DNA from: Symbioplanes lichenis | GTDB lineage: Bacteria > Actinomycetota > Actinomycetes > Mycobacteriales > Micromonosporaceae | Direction of reading: 5' to 3' | Assembly: GCF_030709675.1 (NCBI RefSeq) | Contig: NZ_JAUZQD010000013.1 | Location: 124,001-188,000, forward strand | DNA: 64,000 nucleotides | Part shown: one piece after another, positions 34,232 to 42,446 of the stretch | Position numbering within the stretch: position 1 is the first letter of the stretch | Layout of the letters: each line of letters begins with the position of its first letter | Notes under the pieces: generated by a model | What the model was told of the DNA's origin: nothing | Seen by the model: the letters and a program-made list of their open reading frames with translations, nothing else | Database searches by the model: none | Translations under genes and position numbers: made by a program

Positions 34232-35311
34232 ATGCTTTCCGACCGTGCGACAACCCCCGACACCCGTACCGTCCCGTCCCCGGACGCCGCCCCCGGCGCG
34301 GTCCCGCCCGAGATCGATCGGGTCAACCGCATGGTGACCCCGCTTCTGCATCGGGCGGTCACCGGCTTCGACGACCGGCTCCAGCCCATGATCGTGCATC
34401 ACTTCGGGTGGCCCGGGGCCGATCCGCCGCCGGCCGTCTCCAGCGGCAAGATGGTGCGCGCGACCCTGACCGTCCTGGCCGGCGAGTGCTTCACGGCCGA
34501 CGCCGGGACGATCTCCCGCGTCGCGGCGGCCGGGGCGGCGGTGGAGATGATCCACAACTTCTCACTCATCCACGACGACCTCATGGACGGCGACGCCGAG
34601 CGCCGCGGCCGCCCGGCCGTCTGGCACAAGTACGGCGCGGCGGCGGCCATTCTGGCGGGCGATCTGCTGCTGGCCCGGGCGCCCCTGCTGCTGGACGGAC
34701 CGCCGGACGCCGGCTCCCGGGCCACGCGCTTGCTGGCGGACGCCGTCGCCCGGCTCGCCGCCGGGCAGATGGCGGACATCTCGCTGGAGGGCCGGGCCCA
34801 GGTCAGCACGGACGAGGCGCTCGAGGTGGCCGAGAACAAGACCGCGGCCCTGCTCGCCTGCGCCTGCGAGCTGGGAGCCCTGATGGCCGGTGCGACCCGG
34901 GAGACGGCGCACCGGTTCCACCGGTTCGGACGGCATCTCGGCCTGGCGTTCCAGATAGCCGACGACATCCTCGGGATCTGGGGCGATCCCCGGCGTACGG
35001 GCAAGCCGGTCGGCTCCGACCTGCGGAGCCGGAAGGGCAGCTTCCCGGTGGCGGCCGCCCTCGCCTCGGGCACCCCCGAGGCGGCCGAGCTCGCCCGCTT
35101 CTACGCCGGCCGGGGACCGGTGGGCGACGACGAGGCGCGGCATGCCACCGACCTGGTCACCCGGGCCGGCGGCCGGGTGAGCGCGGTGCGGGAGATCGTC
35201 CGGTTCGAGTCGCTGGCCCGCGCGGAGTTGCGAGGCCTTCAGGGGCTTCCCGGAGAGCGTGTGGCGCCGTTGCTCTCGGTCACCGACTATCTGTCCGGCC
35301 GCAGCCACTGA
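34232..35311 (+). CDS. Polyprenyl (geranylgeranyl) diphosphate synthase
   Basis: A 359-residue trans-prenyltransferase with the first Asp-rich motif IHDDLMDGD, the second IADDILGIWGD and the KSGSFPVAA-type segment (RKGSFPVAA). The two residues before the first motif (FSLIHDD) are small to medium, which allows a C20 rather than a C10 product, but chain length by eye is uncertain; the diterpenoid context favours GGPP. ATG 34232 with GAGGTGA upstream is chosen; an in-frame GTG at 34187 would add 15 residues. It is the last gene of the plus-strand operon and is followed by a clear terminator hairpin. Confidence 0.9.
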   Translation: MLSDRATTPDTRTVPSPDAAPGAVPPEIDRVNRMVTPLLHRAVTGFDDRLQPMIVHHFGWPGADPPPAVSSGKMVRATLTVLAGECFTADAGTISRVAAAGAAVEMIHNFSLIHDDLMDGDAERRGRPAVWHKYGAAAAILAGDLLLARAPLLLDGPPDAGSRATRLLADAVARLAAGQMADISLEGRAQVSTDEALEVAENKTAALLACACELGALMAGATRETAHRFHRFGRHLGLAFQIADDILGIWGDPRRTGKPVGSDLRSRKGSFPVAAALASGTPEAAELARFYAGRGPVGDDEARHATDLVTRAGGRVSAVREIVRFESLARAELRGLQGLPGERVAPLLSVTDYLSGRSH

Positions 35312-35330
35312 CGTCGAGGACGGAAGCGGA

Positions 35331-35362
35331 TTCAGCCGGCGGCTCCGGGGCCGCCGGCTGAA
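35331..35362. terminator. Bidirectional hairpin terminator
   Basis: Perfect inverted repeat with 13-bp arms (TTCAGCCGGCGGC and its complement) around a 6-base loop. It lies 20 bp after the GGPP synthase stop and 44 bp from the stop of the convergent hydrolase gene, so it can end both transcripts. Confidence 0.88.
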
Positions 35363-35405
35363 TCGTGTGGTGCCGATGCTGCTCAGTGCTTGGCCGGAGA
35401 CGGCA

Positions 35406-36455
35406 CTACCGAGGCGCGGCGACTCCGGCGGCCCAGTTCAGCATCACCGAGTCGGTCAGCGGTGCCGTCGTCGCCAGCGCCATGCTGTGCCCGGTCGCCG
35501 GGATCAGCTCCACCTGAAGGTTCGCCTCGGGCGGGTAGTAGCTCGCCTCGTAGGCGCGCACGCTGGCCGGGTCGTCGCAGTCGTAGACAGTGACGCCCTG
35601 GCACAACAGCCAGTCCTGGGCGCCCGCGACGACGAGGACCGGCACCCGGATGCCGTACGGCGGCTGCGCGGGAGTGGTCACGGCGAGGGGGATGACGTCC
35701 TTGGCCGCCTCGTCCGCGGCCACCACCGCGGGGTCGGTCGTGGCCGGGTAGTAGAACATGGAAGCGCGCGTGCCCGGCCTCGTGGTGAGGTAGCCGGTGT
35801 CGTAGCCCGAGCCGGCGAACTTCGGATCGTCGGCGGCGGGATACGAGTTCGCGAACACGGTCTGGGCGTGGTCCGTGTTGTGACCGTCCAGGGCGCTGGT
35901 CAGGATCGCGGCGTCCACGTCCCCGTACCGCGGGATCTCACGCCACGCGTAGAACGAGCCGAGCGCGTGCCCCACCCAGATCACCTTGGCGAAGGACCGT
36001 CCGTCGAGGGAGCCGTCGCGCAGAGCCGTGATGGCGTCGTGCAGCGCTACGGCGCCGGCGTCCCCGGTGACCAGGCTGCTCTGGGGGTGCGAGCTGTTGC
36101 CCGAGCCGATCAGATCGATGTTGAAGGTGGCGTATCCGGCCGCGACCGCGGCCCGGACGTAGGAGTAGTAGCCGTTACCGACGGGGAGGTCCCAGTAGGC
36201 GTGGTTGGAGTACCCGCCGTGGACGAGGAACTGCACCGTGGTGGGGGTGGAGTTCCGGGGCCGGCACAGCTGACCCCAGAGGGTCTGTGTCGCCGGTCCG
36301 GGGTCGGCCAGGCGGACCGGCAAGGCGTAGGCCTTGCAGATCGGATCCGTGGCGGAGCCGCTCGCGCCGGCGGGCGCGGCCGTGGCCGCCAGGACGGCGA
36401 GGGCCGTGATCGCCGCGGCGAACGTGCGGATCCATTGTGGATGATGCGAGCGCAC
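35406..36455 (-). CDS. Secreted alpha/beta-hydrolase-fold protein lacking the nucleophile Ser
   Basis: A 349-residue protein with a Sec-type signal (Arg-containing start, then AAAITALAVLAATAAPAGA) and an alpha/beta-hydrolase fold. The oxyanion region LVHGGYSNHAYW, an acid near AGAQDW and the catalytic-type His in ATGHSMAL are present. The nucleophile elbow reads GHALG (162-166): codon GCG for Ala replaces the expected Ser of GHSLG. It may be a pseudoenzyme, a binding protein, or use the adjacent Ser167. GTG 36455 is chosen because AGGGAGAGA precedes it and the signal peptide follows. Role in the cluster unknown; it is divergent from the glycosyltransferase. Confidence 0.82.
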   Translation of the reverse strand: MRSHHPQWIRTFAAAITALAVLAATAAPAGASGSATDPICKAYALPVRLADPGPATQTLWGQLCRPRNSTPTTVQFLVHGGYSNHAYWDLPVGNGYYSYVRAAVAAGYATFNIDLIGSGNSSHPQSSLVTGDAGAVALHDAITALRDGSLDGRSFAKVIWVGHALGSFYAWREIPRYGDVDAAILTSALDGHNTDHAQTVFANSYPAADDPKFAGSGYDTGYLTTRPGTRASMFYYPATTDPAVVAADEAAKDVIPLAVTTPAQPPYGIRVPVLVVAGAQDWLLCQGVTVYDCDDPASVRAYEASYYPPEANLQVELIPATGHSMALATTAPLTDSVMLNWAAGVAAPR

Positions 36456-36765
36456 AGGAACATCTCTCCCTACGACGGAACGGGCATTTGCGGGCGGGCC
36501 GCGCATTCCTGCGTACGGCGCCCGAGGGCCCGAACAGGAGTGGAATGCGGACGGCGCGTCCCTTCCGGCTGCCCTCACGGGCATCTTAGTGGGCCGTTGA
36601 CCACTATGGTGCCCGTGCCGTTCGACATGTCAACAGTATTTATCCGCCGCATACCACAGAACTGTTCGTGGCGGTACCCCGATCAAACCGCATTGCCGTC
36701 GGTGAATCGGGCGGGCAAGGTGACCGCGACGGTCCCATCTGCTGACGAGAATGGTCGGTTATCGG
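36456..36765. promoter_or_regulatory. Divergent regulatory region, hydrolase / glycosyltransferase
   Basis: This 310-bp non-coding stretch is noticeably less GC-rich in its centre (36595-36690). It contains TTGAC at about 36598 and the 14-bp element at 36622-36635 that is repeated at 57959-57972. No small gene with a convincing ribosome site was seen. It should hold the promoters of both flanking genes. Confidence 0.6.
36622..36635 (+). promoter_or_regulatory. Candidate operator TCGACATGTCAACA (copy 1)
   Basis: A 14-bp sequence with a palindromic GACATGTC core, 131 bp upstream of the glycosyltransferase start. The identical 14 bases, in the same orientation, occur upstream of the sugar 3-dehydratase gene at 57959-57972. 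Both lie in less GC-rich divergent promoter regions ahead of sugar genes. Inferred binding site for a cluster regulator. Confidence 0.5.
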
Positions 36766-37944
36766 ATGCGCATACTTTTCATTCCGGCCTCCGCGCCGTC
36801 GCACTATTTCCCGATGGTGCCCCTGATCTGGGCCGGGCGGACGGAGGGCCACGACGTCTGTGTCGCCGCGCAGCCCTGGGGCGAGTCGGTCGTCGTGAAC
36901 TCGGGCGTGCCGATGGTCACCATCGCCCGGTCGTTCGACATGAACGCCGAGCTGGTCCGGCACCGGGACAGGGGCCCGGTCGAGAGTGAGCCCGGCGCGC
37001 CGAACCCGCTCTTCCGGACGCTGGTCGACGCCCAGGTCCGGTTCGCTGTGGAGTCCGCCGCCGAGGTGGTCGCCCTGGCCCGCGACTGGCGGCCCGACCT
37101 GGTCGTCGCGGATCCGCTCGTGCTCGCGGCGCCGCTGGCGGCCGCGGCGGCCGGAGCTCCGCTGTTCCACCACCTGTGGGGCCCGGACCTCCTGCGCGCC
37201 TCCCCGTGGGGGTACCCCGGCTGCGGAATGTCCCCGGACGCGTGGCCCGATCGGCTCAGCGAGCTCTACGCCCGCCACGGGTGCTCGCCGCGGGCCGAGA
37301 ACGCCGTCGCGACGGTCGATCCGTGGCTGTCCCGGATGGGGATCGTCGAGACGCCGTCACGGATCCCGCTCCGGTTCGTCCCCTACAACGGCACCGGCGT
37401 GCTCCCGCCGTCCGTGCTCGCCCCGTCCCGGCGCCGGCGGGTCCTGGTCACCTGGGGCTCGATGCTGACGACCCGCGACGGCATCGGGGCGTTCCCGGTC
37501 GCGGACGTCGTCAAGACGCTCCACGCCCAGGACGCCGAGGTGGTGCTCGCCCTCAGGAGCGCCGACCGGGAGCTGCTCCCGGACCTGCCGCCCGGGGTCA
37601 CGGTGGTGGAGAACGTGCCGCTCAACGCGATCGTGCCCCGGTGCGACGCGGTCGTGCATCACGGCGGGGCCGGCTCGATCATGACGGCCGCGTACTACGG
37701 TGTCCCGCAACTCGGCATCCCGGCCTCGCTCGACGTCCGGACCTGCTGCCGGCGACTGGCCGAGACCGGGGCCGCGGTCGCCGTCGACAACGAGCGCGCG
37801 ACCGTCGACACCCTGGCGAGCGCGATCTCGACCGTGCTGACCGACGATCGGGTCGCCCGCGCCGCCGTGGCGCTGCGCGGCGAGGTGCTCGCCCAGCCGT
37901 CTCCGGCGGAGGTGGTCGGGCGGATGGCCGCGTACCTTCCCTGA
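36766..37944 (+). CDS. GT1-family glycosyltransferase (deoxysugar transfer)
   Basis: A 392-residue GT-B glycosyltransferase of the macrolide/aglycone type: MRILFIPASAPSHYFPMVPL at the N-terminus and the nucleotide-sugar-binding VVHHGGAGSIMTAAYYGVPQLG in the C-terminal half. It would move the NDP-activated trideoxysugar to the terpenoid core. ATG 36766 matches the usual family start; an in-frame ATG at 36751 adds five residues and cannot be excluded. No P450-like activator gene is next to it. It is the only glycosyltransferase in the window, so one sugar is expected. Confidence 0.92.
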   Translation: MRILFIPASAPSHYFPMVPLIWAGRTEGHDVCVAAQPWGESVVVNSGVPMVTIARSFDMNAELVRHRDRGPVESEPGAPNPLFRTLVDAQVRFAVESAAEVVALARDWRPDLVVADPLVLAAPLAAAAAGAPLFHHLWGPDLLRASPWGYPGCGMSPDAWPDRLSELYARHGCSPRAENAVATVDPWLSRMGIVETPSRIPLRFVPYNGTGVLPPSVLAPSRRRRVLVTWGSMLTTRDGIGAFPVADVVKTLHAQDAEVVLALRSADRELLPDLPPGVTVVENVPLNAIVPRCDAVVHHGGAGSIMTAAYYGVPQLGIPASLDVRTCCRRLAETGAAVAVDNERATVDTLASAISTVLTDDRVARAAVALRGEVLAQPSPAEVVGRMAAYLP

Positions 37945-37950
37945 TCCGGA

Positions 37951-38889
37951 TCAGCCCGCCGGGGTGAGGGCGTCGACCACGTCGGCCAGGCCGTCCGCCA
38001 GCCGGACCCGGGGCCGCCAGCCGGCGGCCCCGGTGAAGGGCGAGACGTCGAGGCGGACGTCGCCGAAGTCGGTGGCATCGGCCCAGTCCGGCGGGGGCAC
38101 GGTGACCACGGGCACGGGCGGCCGGCCGGTCCGCACGGCGACCAGGCCGGCGAGCGTACGGAACACCTCGCCGAGCCGCGCGGGCCGGCCCGTGCCCACC
38201 AGCCACCGGCCGCCGCTGAGGGCCGCGGGCGCGTGCAGTGCGGCGACGAAGGCCCGGGCGGCGTCGGTGACGTGCACCAGGTCCCGGACGACCGTGCCGT
38301 CGTGCCACATGGTGATCGGCTCCGCCGCGACAGCCTTGCGGGCCATCGCGGCGACCACGCCCCGTCCGACGGAGCCGGTGAGCGGGGTGCGCCCGTAGAT
38401 CGTGGCGGGGCGCAGCGCGATGCCGCGCACCGCACCCGCCCGGGTCGCCTCCGCGAGCAGCCGCTCGGCCGCGATCTTCTCGCGTACGTAGTCGTTGAGC
38501 GGGCTCCCCGGGGGCGCCGCGGCCTGGACGGTGCTGGCGAACACAACGATCGGCGGTCGTCCGCGCACCGCGCCGGCCAGCGTGTCGAGCAGGCCGGTGC
38601 CGAGCCGGGCGGAGTCGCCGCCCGGCTCCCGCCATGAGCGCTCGTCCGAGAAGTGGGCCGCCAGATGGATGACGGCGTCCGCGCCCGCCACGGCGTCACG
38701 CACCGCGCCCGGGGCGGTGAGATCGGCCAGGCGGACCTCGGCCGTCGCCGCCGGCAGCTCGAGCTTGCGCGCGCGGGAGACGAGCCGGAGGCGCACCGGC
38801 AGCGCGGCCAGCTCGGCGGTGACCGCCGCGCCCAGGAACCCCGACGCGCCCAGCACCACGACGAGCGGCCGGTGGTCGTTCGCATTCAC
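37951..38889 (-). CDS. NDP-4-keto-deoxyhexose 4-ketoreductase (extended SDR)
   Basis: A 312-residue extended SDR protein: VVLGASGFLGAAV (Rossmann motif), SER/Thr region FASTVQAA, and the catalytic YVREK pair. It lacks a long C-terminal extension, as usual for NDP-sugar 4-ketoreductases such as those of the macrolide and angucycline pathways. It should set the C4 hydroxyl as the last step before glycosyl transfer. GTG 38889 or 38892 are equally plausible, both after GAGGAG. It lies about 30 bp after the epimerase gene, forming a two-gene operon. Confidence 0.84.
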   Translation of the reverse strand: MNANDHRPLVVVLGASGFLGAAVTAELAALPVRLRLVSRARKLELPAATAEVRLADLTAPGAVRDAVAGADAVIHLAAHFSDERSWREPGGDSARLGTGLLDTLAGAVRGRPPIVVFASTVQAAAPPGSPLNDYVREKIAAERLLAEATRAGAVRGIALRPATIYGRTPLTGSVGRGVVAAMARKAVAAEPITMWHDGTVVRDLVHVTDAARAFVAALHAPAALSGGRWLVGTGRPARLGEVFRTLAGLVAVRTGRPPVPVVTVPPPDWADATDFGDVRLDVSPFTGAAGWRPRVRLADGLADVVDALTPAG

Positions 38890-38918
38890 CACGTGCACTC
38901 CTCGTGGGCCGGACCTGC

Positions 38919-39494
38919 TCACGAGGTCCCGGTGTAGTGGGGGAGGAGCCCGGCCGCCGCGGCTTCCCGCAGCCCGGGCGCGGTCCGGTCCTTGGCCGAG
39001 AGGATCGGCTCTCCGGGGCCGATCCAGGGCAGGGCGAGCTCCGGGTCCAGCGGGTTCACGTCGATCTGGCTGCCTGGGACGAACTGCTCCGCGCACAGGT
39101 AGCTGATCCGGGTGTCCTCGGCGAGCGTCTGGTAGGCGTGCCCGAGACCGTCGACGACGAACACCAGCTCGCCGGACTCCTCGGTCAGGTGCACGGCGTC
39201 GTACGCGCCGAAGGTGGGCGACCCCACGCGCAGATCGACCACGACGTCGAGGGCCGCCCCCCGCACGCAGCTGACCAGCTTGGCCTCGCCGGATCCGGCC
39301 CGTGTGCCGTGCACCCCGCGGACCACCCCGCGCCGGCTGACCGTGACGTTGCTCTGGTGGACCCGGAAGTCGAAGCCGGTCACGCGGGCGATCTCCGCGG
39401 TCCGGAACGCCTCGTAGAAGCATCCTCGATGGTCACGGAGCTTGCCGGGAACGATGCGGAACGCGCCCGCTATCGCCATCTCCTCGATCTTCAC
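38919..39494 (-). CDS. dTDP-4-keto-6-deoxyhexose 3,5- or 5-epimerase (RmlC family)
   Basis: A 191-residue cupin with the RmlC family landmarks: DHRGCFYEAFR, RVHQSNVTVS, VVRGVHG (active-site His), and GLGHAYQTL. The Tyr acid region near YLCAEQF is visible. It inverts C5 (and possibly C3) and so predicts an L-sugar. The segment after RGVH lacks the longer RGLHFQ-type motif of housekeeping RmlC, as in antibiotic-pathway epimerases. It is first of a two-gene operon with the 4-ketoreductase. Confidence 0.9.
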   Translation of the reverse strand: MKIEEMAIAGAFRIVPGKLRDHRGCFYEAFRTAEIARVTGFDFRVHQSNVTVSRRGVVRGVHGTRAGSGEAKLVSCVRGAALDVVVDLRVGSPTFGAYDAVHLTEESGELVFVVDGLGHAYQTLAEDTRISYLCAEQFVPGSQIDVNPLDPELALPWIGPGEPILSAKDRTAPGLREAAAAGLLPHYTGTS

Positions 39495-39733
39495 CGGCCG
39501 GCCGCCTCCCGCTTCCGCAACGGACGAGCATGTCGTGACCGGGCCGGCACCGCCGCCGGCCGGGCCCGGCGCGGGCGGGCCCGGTTGCCGGCCGCGCGTG
39601 CCCCCTCATCGTCCGCCGGGAAATGGCGCGACGCCTCCCTCGGAATTCGGGGGTTGCGCCCGGCCGGTCGCCCGGAGTAATGCCGGATCCGGGCGGGCGC
39701 CGGCGGCGTGACATCGCCGCTCCAGCGATCGGA

Positions 39734-39763
39734 TTGACAAGGTGGGCGACCGCCCACAAAGAT
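39734..39763 (+). promoter_or_regulatory. Promoter of the 39770 methyltransferase with embedded inverted repeat
   Basis: TTGACA (39734-39739) is a consensus -35. Eighteen bases on is AAAGAT (39758-39763), a weak -10. Between them lies GTGGGCGACCGCCCAC (39742-39757), a perfect 6-bp inverted repeat with a 4-base spacer. The predicted transcript start would fall at or next to the ATG at 39770, and no ribosome site precedes that ATG, so a leaderless mRNA is likely. The inverted repeat is well placed to block RNA polymerase, making it a candidate operator. Confidence 0.6.
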
Positions 39764-39769
39764 GATGCC

Positions 39770-40579
39770 ATGGCGAATGCGAAGCTGGGTGGCGAACTCC
39801 ACCGACAACGGGGTACTGCCGAGAACTACGGCATCGACGCTGAACGCTACGACCGGACCCGGCCGCGTTATCCGGAGGCTCTGGTGACACGCATCCTGCA
39901 GGCCTGTCCGGGGGCCGGGCTGTTGGACGTGGGCGTGGGCACGGGCATCGAGGCGCGGCAATTCCAGGCCGCGGGCGGCACGGTGCTCGGTGTGGAGCCG
40001 GACGCTCGGATGGCCGAGTTCGCGCGCGCGCAGGGCACCGAGACAGAGGTCGCCCGGTTCGAGGACTGGGAGCCGCAGGGGCGCCGGTTCGACGGGGTGA
40101 TCTCGGGTCAGGCCTGGCATTGGGTGGACGCCGCGGTGGGTGCGGCGAAGGCGGCCTCGGTGCTGCGCCCGGGCGGTCTGCTGGCCCCCTTCTGGAACGT
40201 CGCCGAGACCCCGGAGGAGGTCCGCGAGGCGTTCCGCGACATCTATGTCGAGGTGGTGCCCGACGCGCTGGCCACCCGGGCCTACACCATGCCGAACCCG
40301 CCGCTGAACGCCTCGCCCCTGCTCACCAGGACCGTCGACGGGATCCGGCAGGCGGGGGTCTTCGGCGAGCCCGAGCAGTGGGAGTTCGCGTGGGACCACG
40401 TCTACGACAAGGACGAGTGGCTCGACCAGCTCCCCACCCTGGGCGACCACGGTCAGTTCCCGCCGGAGAAGCTGGACCGGGTGGTGGCGGGGGTCGGCGC
40501 CGCGATCGACGCGCTGGGCGGAAGCTTCACGATGAAGTACACCGCGGTCGTGGTGGCCGCGACGCTGCCCGCGGCCTGA
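39770..40579 (+). CDS. Class I SAM-dependent methyltransferase (copy A)
   Basis: A 269-residue methyltransferase: RYDRTRPRYP, the SAM-binding LLDVGVGTGIEARQFQAAG, acidic VEPDARM at the second strand, GQAWHWVD and the C-terminal DEWLDQLPTLGDH. It is clearly paralogous to the methyltransferase at 51630-52445, with which it shares these blocks in the same order. It stands alone, in a different direction from the flanking sugar genes, with its own promoter and a likely leaderless start. Its target is unknown; it could modify the product, or be an accessory gene paired with the TetR regulator next to it. Confidence 0.87.
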   Translation: MANAKLGGELHRQRGTAENYGIDAERYDRTRPRYPEALVTRILQACPGAGLLDVGVGTGIEARQFQAAGGTVLGVEPDARMAEFARAQGTETEVARFEDWEPQGRRFDGVISGQAWHWVDAAVGAAKAASVLRPGGLLAPFWNVAETPEEVREAFRDIYVEVVPDALATRAYTMPNPPLNASPLLTRTVDGIRQAGVFGEPEQWEFAWDHVYDKDEWLDQLPTLGDHGQFPPEKLDRVVAGVGAAIDALGGSFTMKYTAVVVAATLPAA

Positions 40580-40664
40580 CGGGCGCGTGGGCCCCGCCTG
40601 GCGGGCGGGTGACCGTCCCCTCGGACCCGCTGCCGGTGCCGGTCCCGGGCACCCGGCCGGGCTC

Positions 40665-40710
40665 GCCCTCTTCTCCTGGATCGGTGCAGCACGATCCCGG
40701 GGAAGAGGGC
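40665..40710. terminator. Long hairpin between convergent methyltransferase and TetR genes
   Basis: A 12-bp outer stem (GCCCTCTTCTCC against GGGGAAGAGGGC, one mismatch) and a 6-bp inner stem (GGATCG/CGATCC) around an 8-base loop. It sits between the two convergent stops (40579 and 40750) and should terminate both. Confidence 0.82.
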
Positions 40711-40749
40711 GTCACTCTGCCCGGCGGCGTCGCCGGTGCCCGCGGGGCG

Positions 40750-41343
40750 TCACCGAGACAGGGCGCCGGCGACGACGCCCGTCACGAATTTGGTGATGAC
40801 GGCCGCGGACGGCGGCTCGGGGGCGTGGTTGACGAACACCAGATGCCCGCCGCCGACCAGGGAAAGCGTGAGCGCGTCGATGTCGGCGCCGGCGGTGAGG
40901 CGACCCCGCCGCTGCTCCTCCGCCAGATAGCCCGAGATGGCGCTCGTGGCTTGGGCCAGGATGGTGATGCCGCCGCCCGGCTTCGCCTGCCGCAGCCGGG
41001 CCCGCAGCCCGTCCCGGAAGGTGACGAGCGGGATGATGGCCATCGGCACCGGCCCGAAGAGGCCGCCGAGCGCCTCGGCGAGATTGCCGGCGACGTCGCC
41101 GGCGCCCGCCCGATCGAGCAGCGTGCTCGCCTGCGTCTCCAGCCGCGCGGCCCGGTCGAGGACGAGGTCGGTCAGGAAGGCGTCGAAGTCGGCGAAATGC
41201 CGGTGCAGGACGCCCTTGGCGCACCCCGCCTCGTCCGTCACGGCCCTGCTGGTCAGGCCGTCGGGCCCGTCCCGCAGCAGCACGCGCTCGGCGGCGTCGA
41301 ACAACTGCTGCCCCGCGTTGCGAAGGTGCACCCCGGTCGGCAC
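40750..41343 (-). CDS. TetR-family transcriptional regulator
   Basis: A 197-residue TetR protein. The N-terminal helix-turn-helix is clear (LTSRAVTDEAGCAKGVLHRHFADFDAFL) and the C-terminal domain is a variable ligand-binding region with an amphipathic dimer helix. GTG 41343 follows GAGAGGA. An imperfect inverted repeat 21 bp upstream of the start is a likely autoregulatory operator. It converges with the methyltransferase at 39770, whose promoter carries a different inverted repeat. It may respond to a cluster product; no target is proven. Confidence 0.9.
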   Translation of the reverse strand: MPTGVHLRNAGQQLFDAAERVLLRDGPDGLTSRAVTDEAGCAKGVLHRHFADFDAFLTDLVLDRAARLETQASTLLDRAGAGDVAGNLAEALGGLFGPVPMAIIPLVTFRDGLRARLRQAKPGGGITILAQATSAISGYLAEEQRRGRLTAGADIDALTLSLVGGGHLVFVNHAPEPPSAAVITKFVTGVVAGALSR

Positions 41344-41363
41344 TCACAGATCCTCTCGCGCAT

Positions 41364-41385
41364 CAACCATCCCTCCGTATGGTAG
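41364..41385. promoter_or_regulatory. Candidate TetR operator
   Basis: Imperfect inverted repeat CAACCAT-N8-ATGGTAG (6 of 7 arm positions pair), ending 21 bp before the TetR GTG. Size and position fit TetR autoregulation. Inferred. Confidence 0.45.
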
Positions 41386-41443
41386 AACGAATCCGCGCGA
41401 ACCGTCCCCTCCGATCGGCGGGTACCGGACCGGCGCCCGCGCC

Positions 41444-41509
41444 GCGGAGGCCGTTTCCCCAGGATGGTGCCGGGGGGCGGAGGTCATTCCCCCAGGATGG
41501 TGTCGGGGG
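41444..41509. repeat. Two tandem 33-bp units at the 3' end of the RmlA gene
   Basis: Units 41444-41476 and 41477-41509 share GCGGAGG at their left, then CCCCAGGATGGTG and CGGGGG, with about five differences. The right unit contains the last codons and stop of the thymidylyltransferase gene; the left unit is a non-coding duplicate just beyond it. Confidence 0.75.
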
Positions 41510-42389
41510 CCGGATGGAGCTGATGGGACCGGGCGCTCCGCATCACGTACCGGCCGTAGGGGGAGGCACTCATCTCGGCGCCGAGCCGATGACAGGCCTC
41601 CGCGTCGATGAAGCCCATGTACATCGCGATCTCCTCCACGCAGCCGAGGCTGATGCCCTGGCGGTGCTGGATGTCACGGACGAACCGGCCCGCGTCGAGG
41701 AGCGACTCGTGGGTGCCGGCGTCCAGCCAGGTGACGCCCCGGCCGAGCCAGACGAGGTCGGCGCGTCCCTCGGCCAGGTAGGCGCGCAGGACGTCGGTGA
41801 TCTCCAGCTCGCCGCGGGGGGAGGGCCGCAGGCCGCGGGCGATGTCCGTCACGGTGTCGTCGAAGAAGTACAGGCCGGGTATCGCGAGGTTGGAGCGCGG
41901 CCGCTCCGGCTTCTCCTCGATGGAGACCAGCCGGCCCTTGGCATCGATCTCGGCGACGCCGAAACGCTCGGGCTCGGCGACCTGATGCCCGAAGAGCACG
42001 CATCCCCGCAACTCCGCCGCGGTTCTGCGCAGCAGCGTCGGCAGCTTGGCGCCGTGGAACAGATTGTCGCCCAGAATCAGCGCGCAGTCCTCGCCCTTGA
42101 TGTGCGTGGCGCCCACCAGGAACGCGTCCGCGATTCCCCGTGGTTCGTCCTGGCGGGCGTACTCCACTCGCATGCCGAGCCGGCTGCCGTCGCCGAACAG
42201 CCGGCGGTACAGCTCGATCTCGGCGGGCCGGGCGATGACGAGGACGTCGTCGATTCCCGCCAGCATGAGGATGGACAGCGGGTAATAGATCATGGGCTTG
42301 TCGTAGACCGGAGCGAGCTGCTTGGAGCCCACCAGGGTGAGCGGCAGCAGCCGGCTCCCGTTGCCGCCCGCGAGGATGATGCCCTTCAT
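41484..42389 (-). CDS. rmlA: Glucose-1-phosphate thymidylyltransferase
   Basis: A 301-residue short RmlA: MKGIILAGGNGSRLLPLT (nucleotide-binding loop), SKQLAPVYDKPMIYYPL, ILGDNLFHG (metal-binding Asp) and EEKPERPRSN. It makes dTDP-glucose, the first step of the deoxysugar pathway. The following enzyme, dTDP-glucose 4,6-dehydratase, is not in the window and may be a housekeeping copy or lie outside. ATG 42389 is the family start; the open frame upstream runs through a tandem duplication and is not coding. It is the last gene of the long minus-strand terpene operon. Confidence 0.95.
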   Translation of the reverse strand: MKGIILAGGNGSRLLPLTLVGSKQLAPVYDKPMIYYPLSILMLAGIDDVLVIARPAEIELYRRLFGDGSRLGMRVEYARQDEPRGIADAFLVGATHIKGEDCALILGDNLFHGAKLPTLLRRTAAELRGCVLFGHQVAEPERFGVAEIDAKGRLVSIEEKPERPRSNLAIPGLYFFDDTVTDIARGLRPSPRGELEITDVLRAYLAEGRADLVWLGRGVTWLDAGTHESLLDAGRFVRDIQHRQGISLGCVEEIAMYMGFIDAEACHRLGAEMSASPYGRYVMRSARSHQLHPAPDTILGE

Positions 42390-42398
42390 CGGACCGCC

Positions 42399-42446
42399 GC
42401 TCTCGTCGAGCCGGTTCCGTCCGCTCTCATCGAGCCGGTTCCGCGC
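42399..42446. repeat. Tandem 24-bp duplication between RmlA and sugar methyltransferase genes
   Basis: Units 42399-42422 and 42423-42446 both carry GCTCTC, one variable base, then TCGAGCCGGTTCCG. The right unit spans the final codons of the upstream methyltransferase gene (its stop is at 42427); the left unit fills the gap before the RmlA start. Confidence 0.75.

Noticed and set aside
41444..42446. Short tandem repeats as a CRISPR array or insertion sequence ends
   Set aside because: Only two imperfect units each, with no spacers, no transposase and no target duplication.
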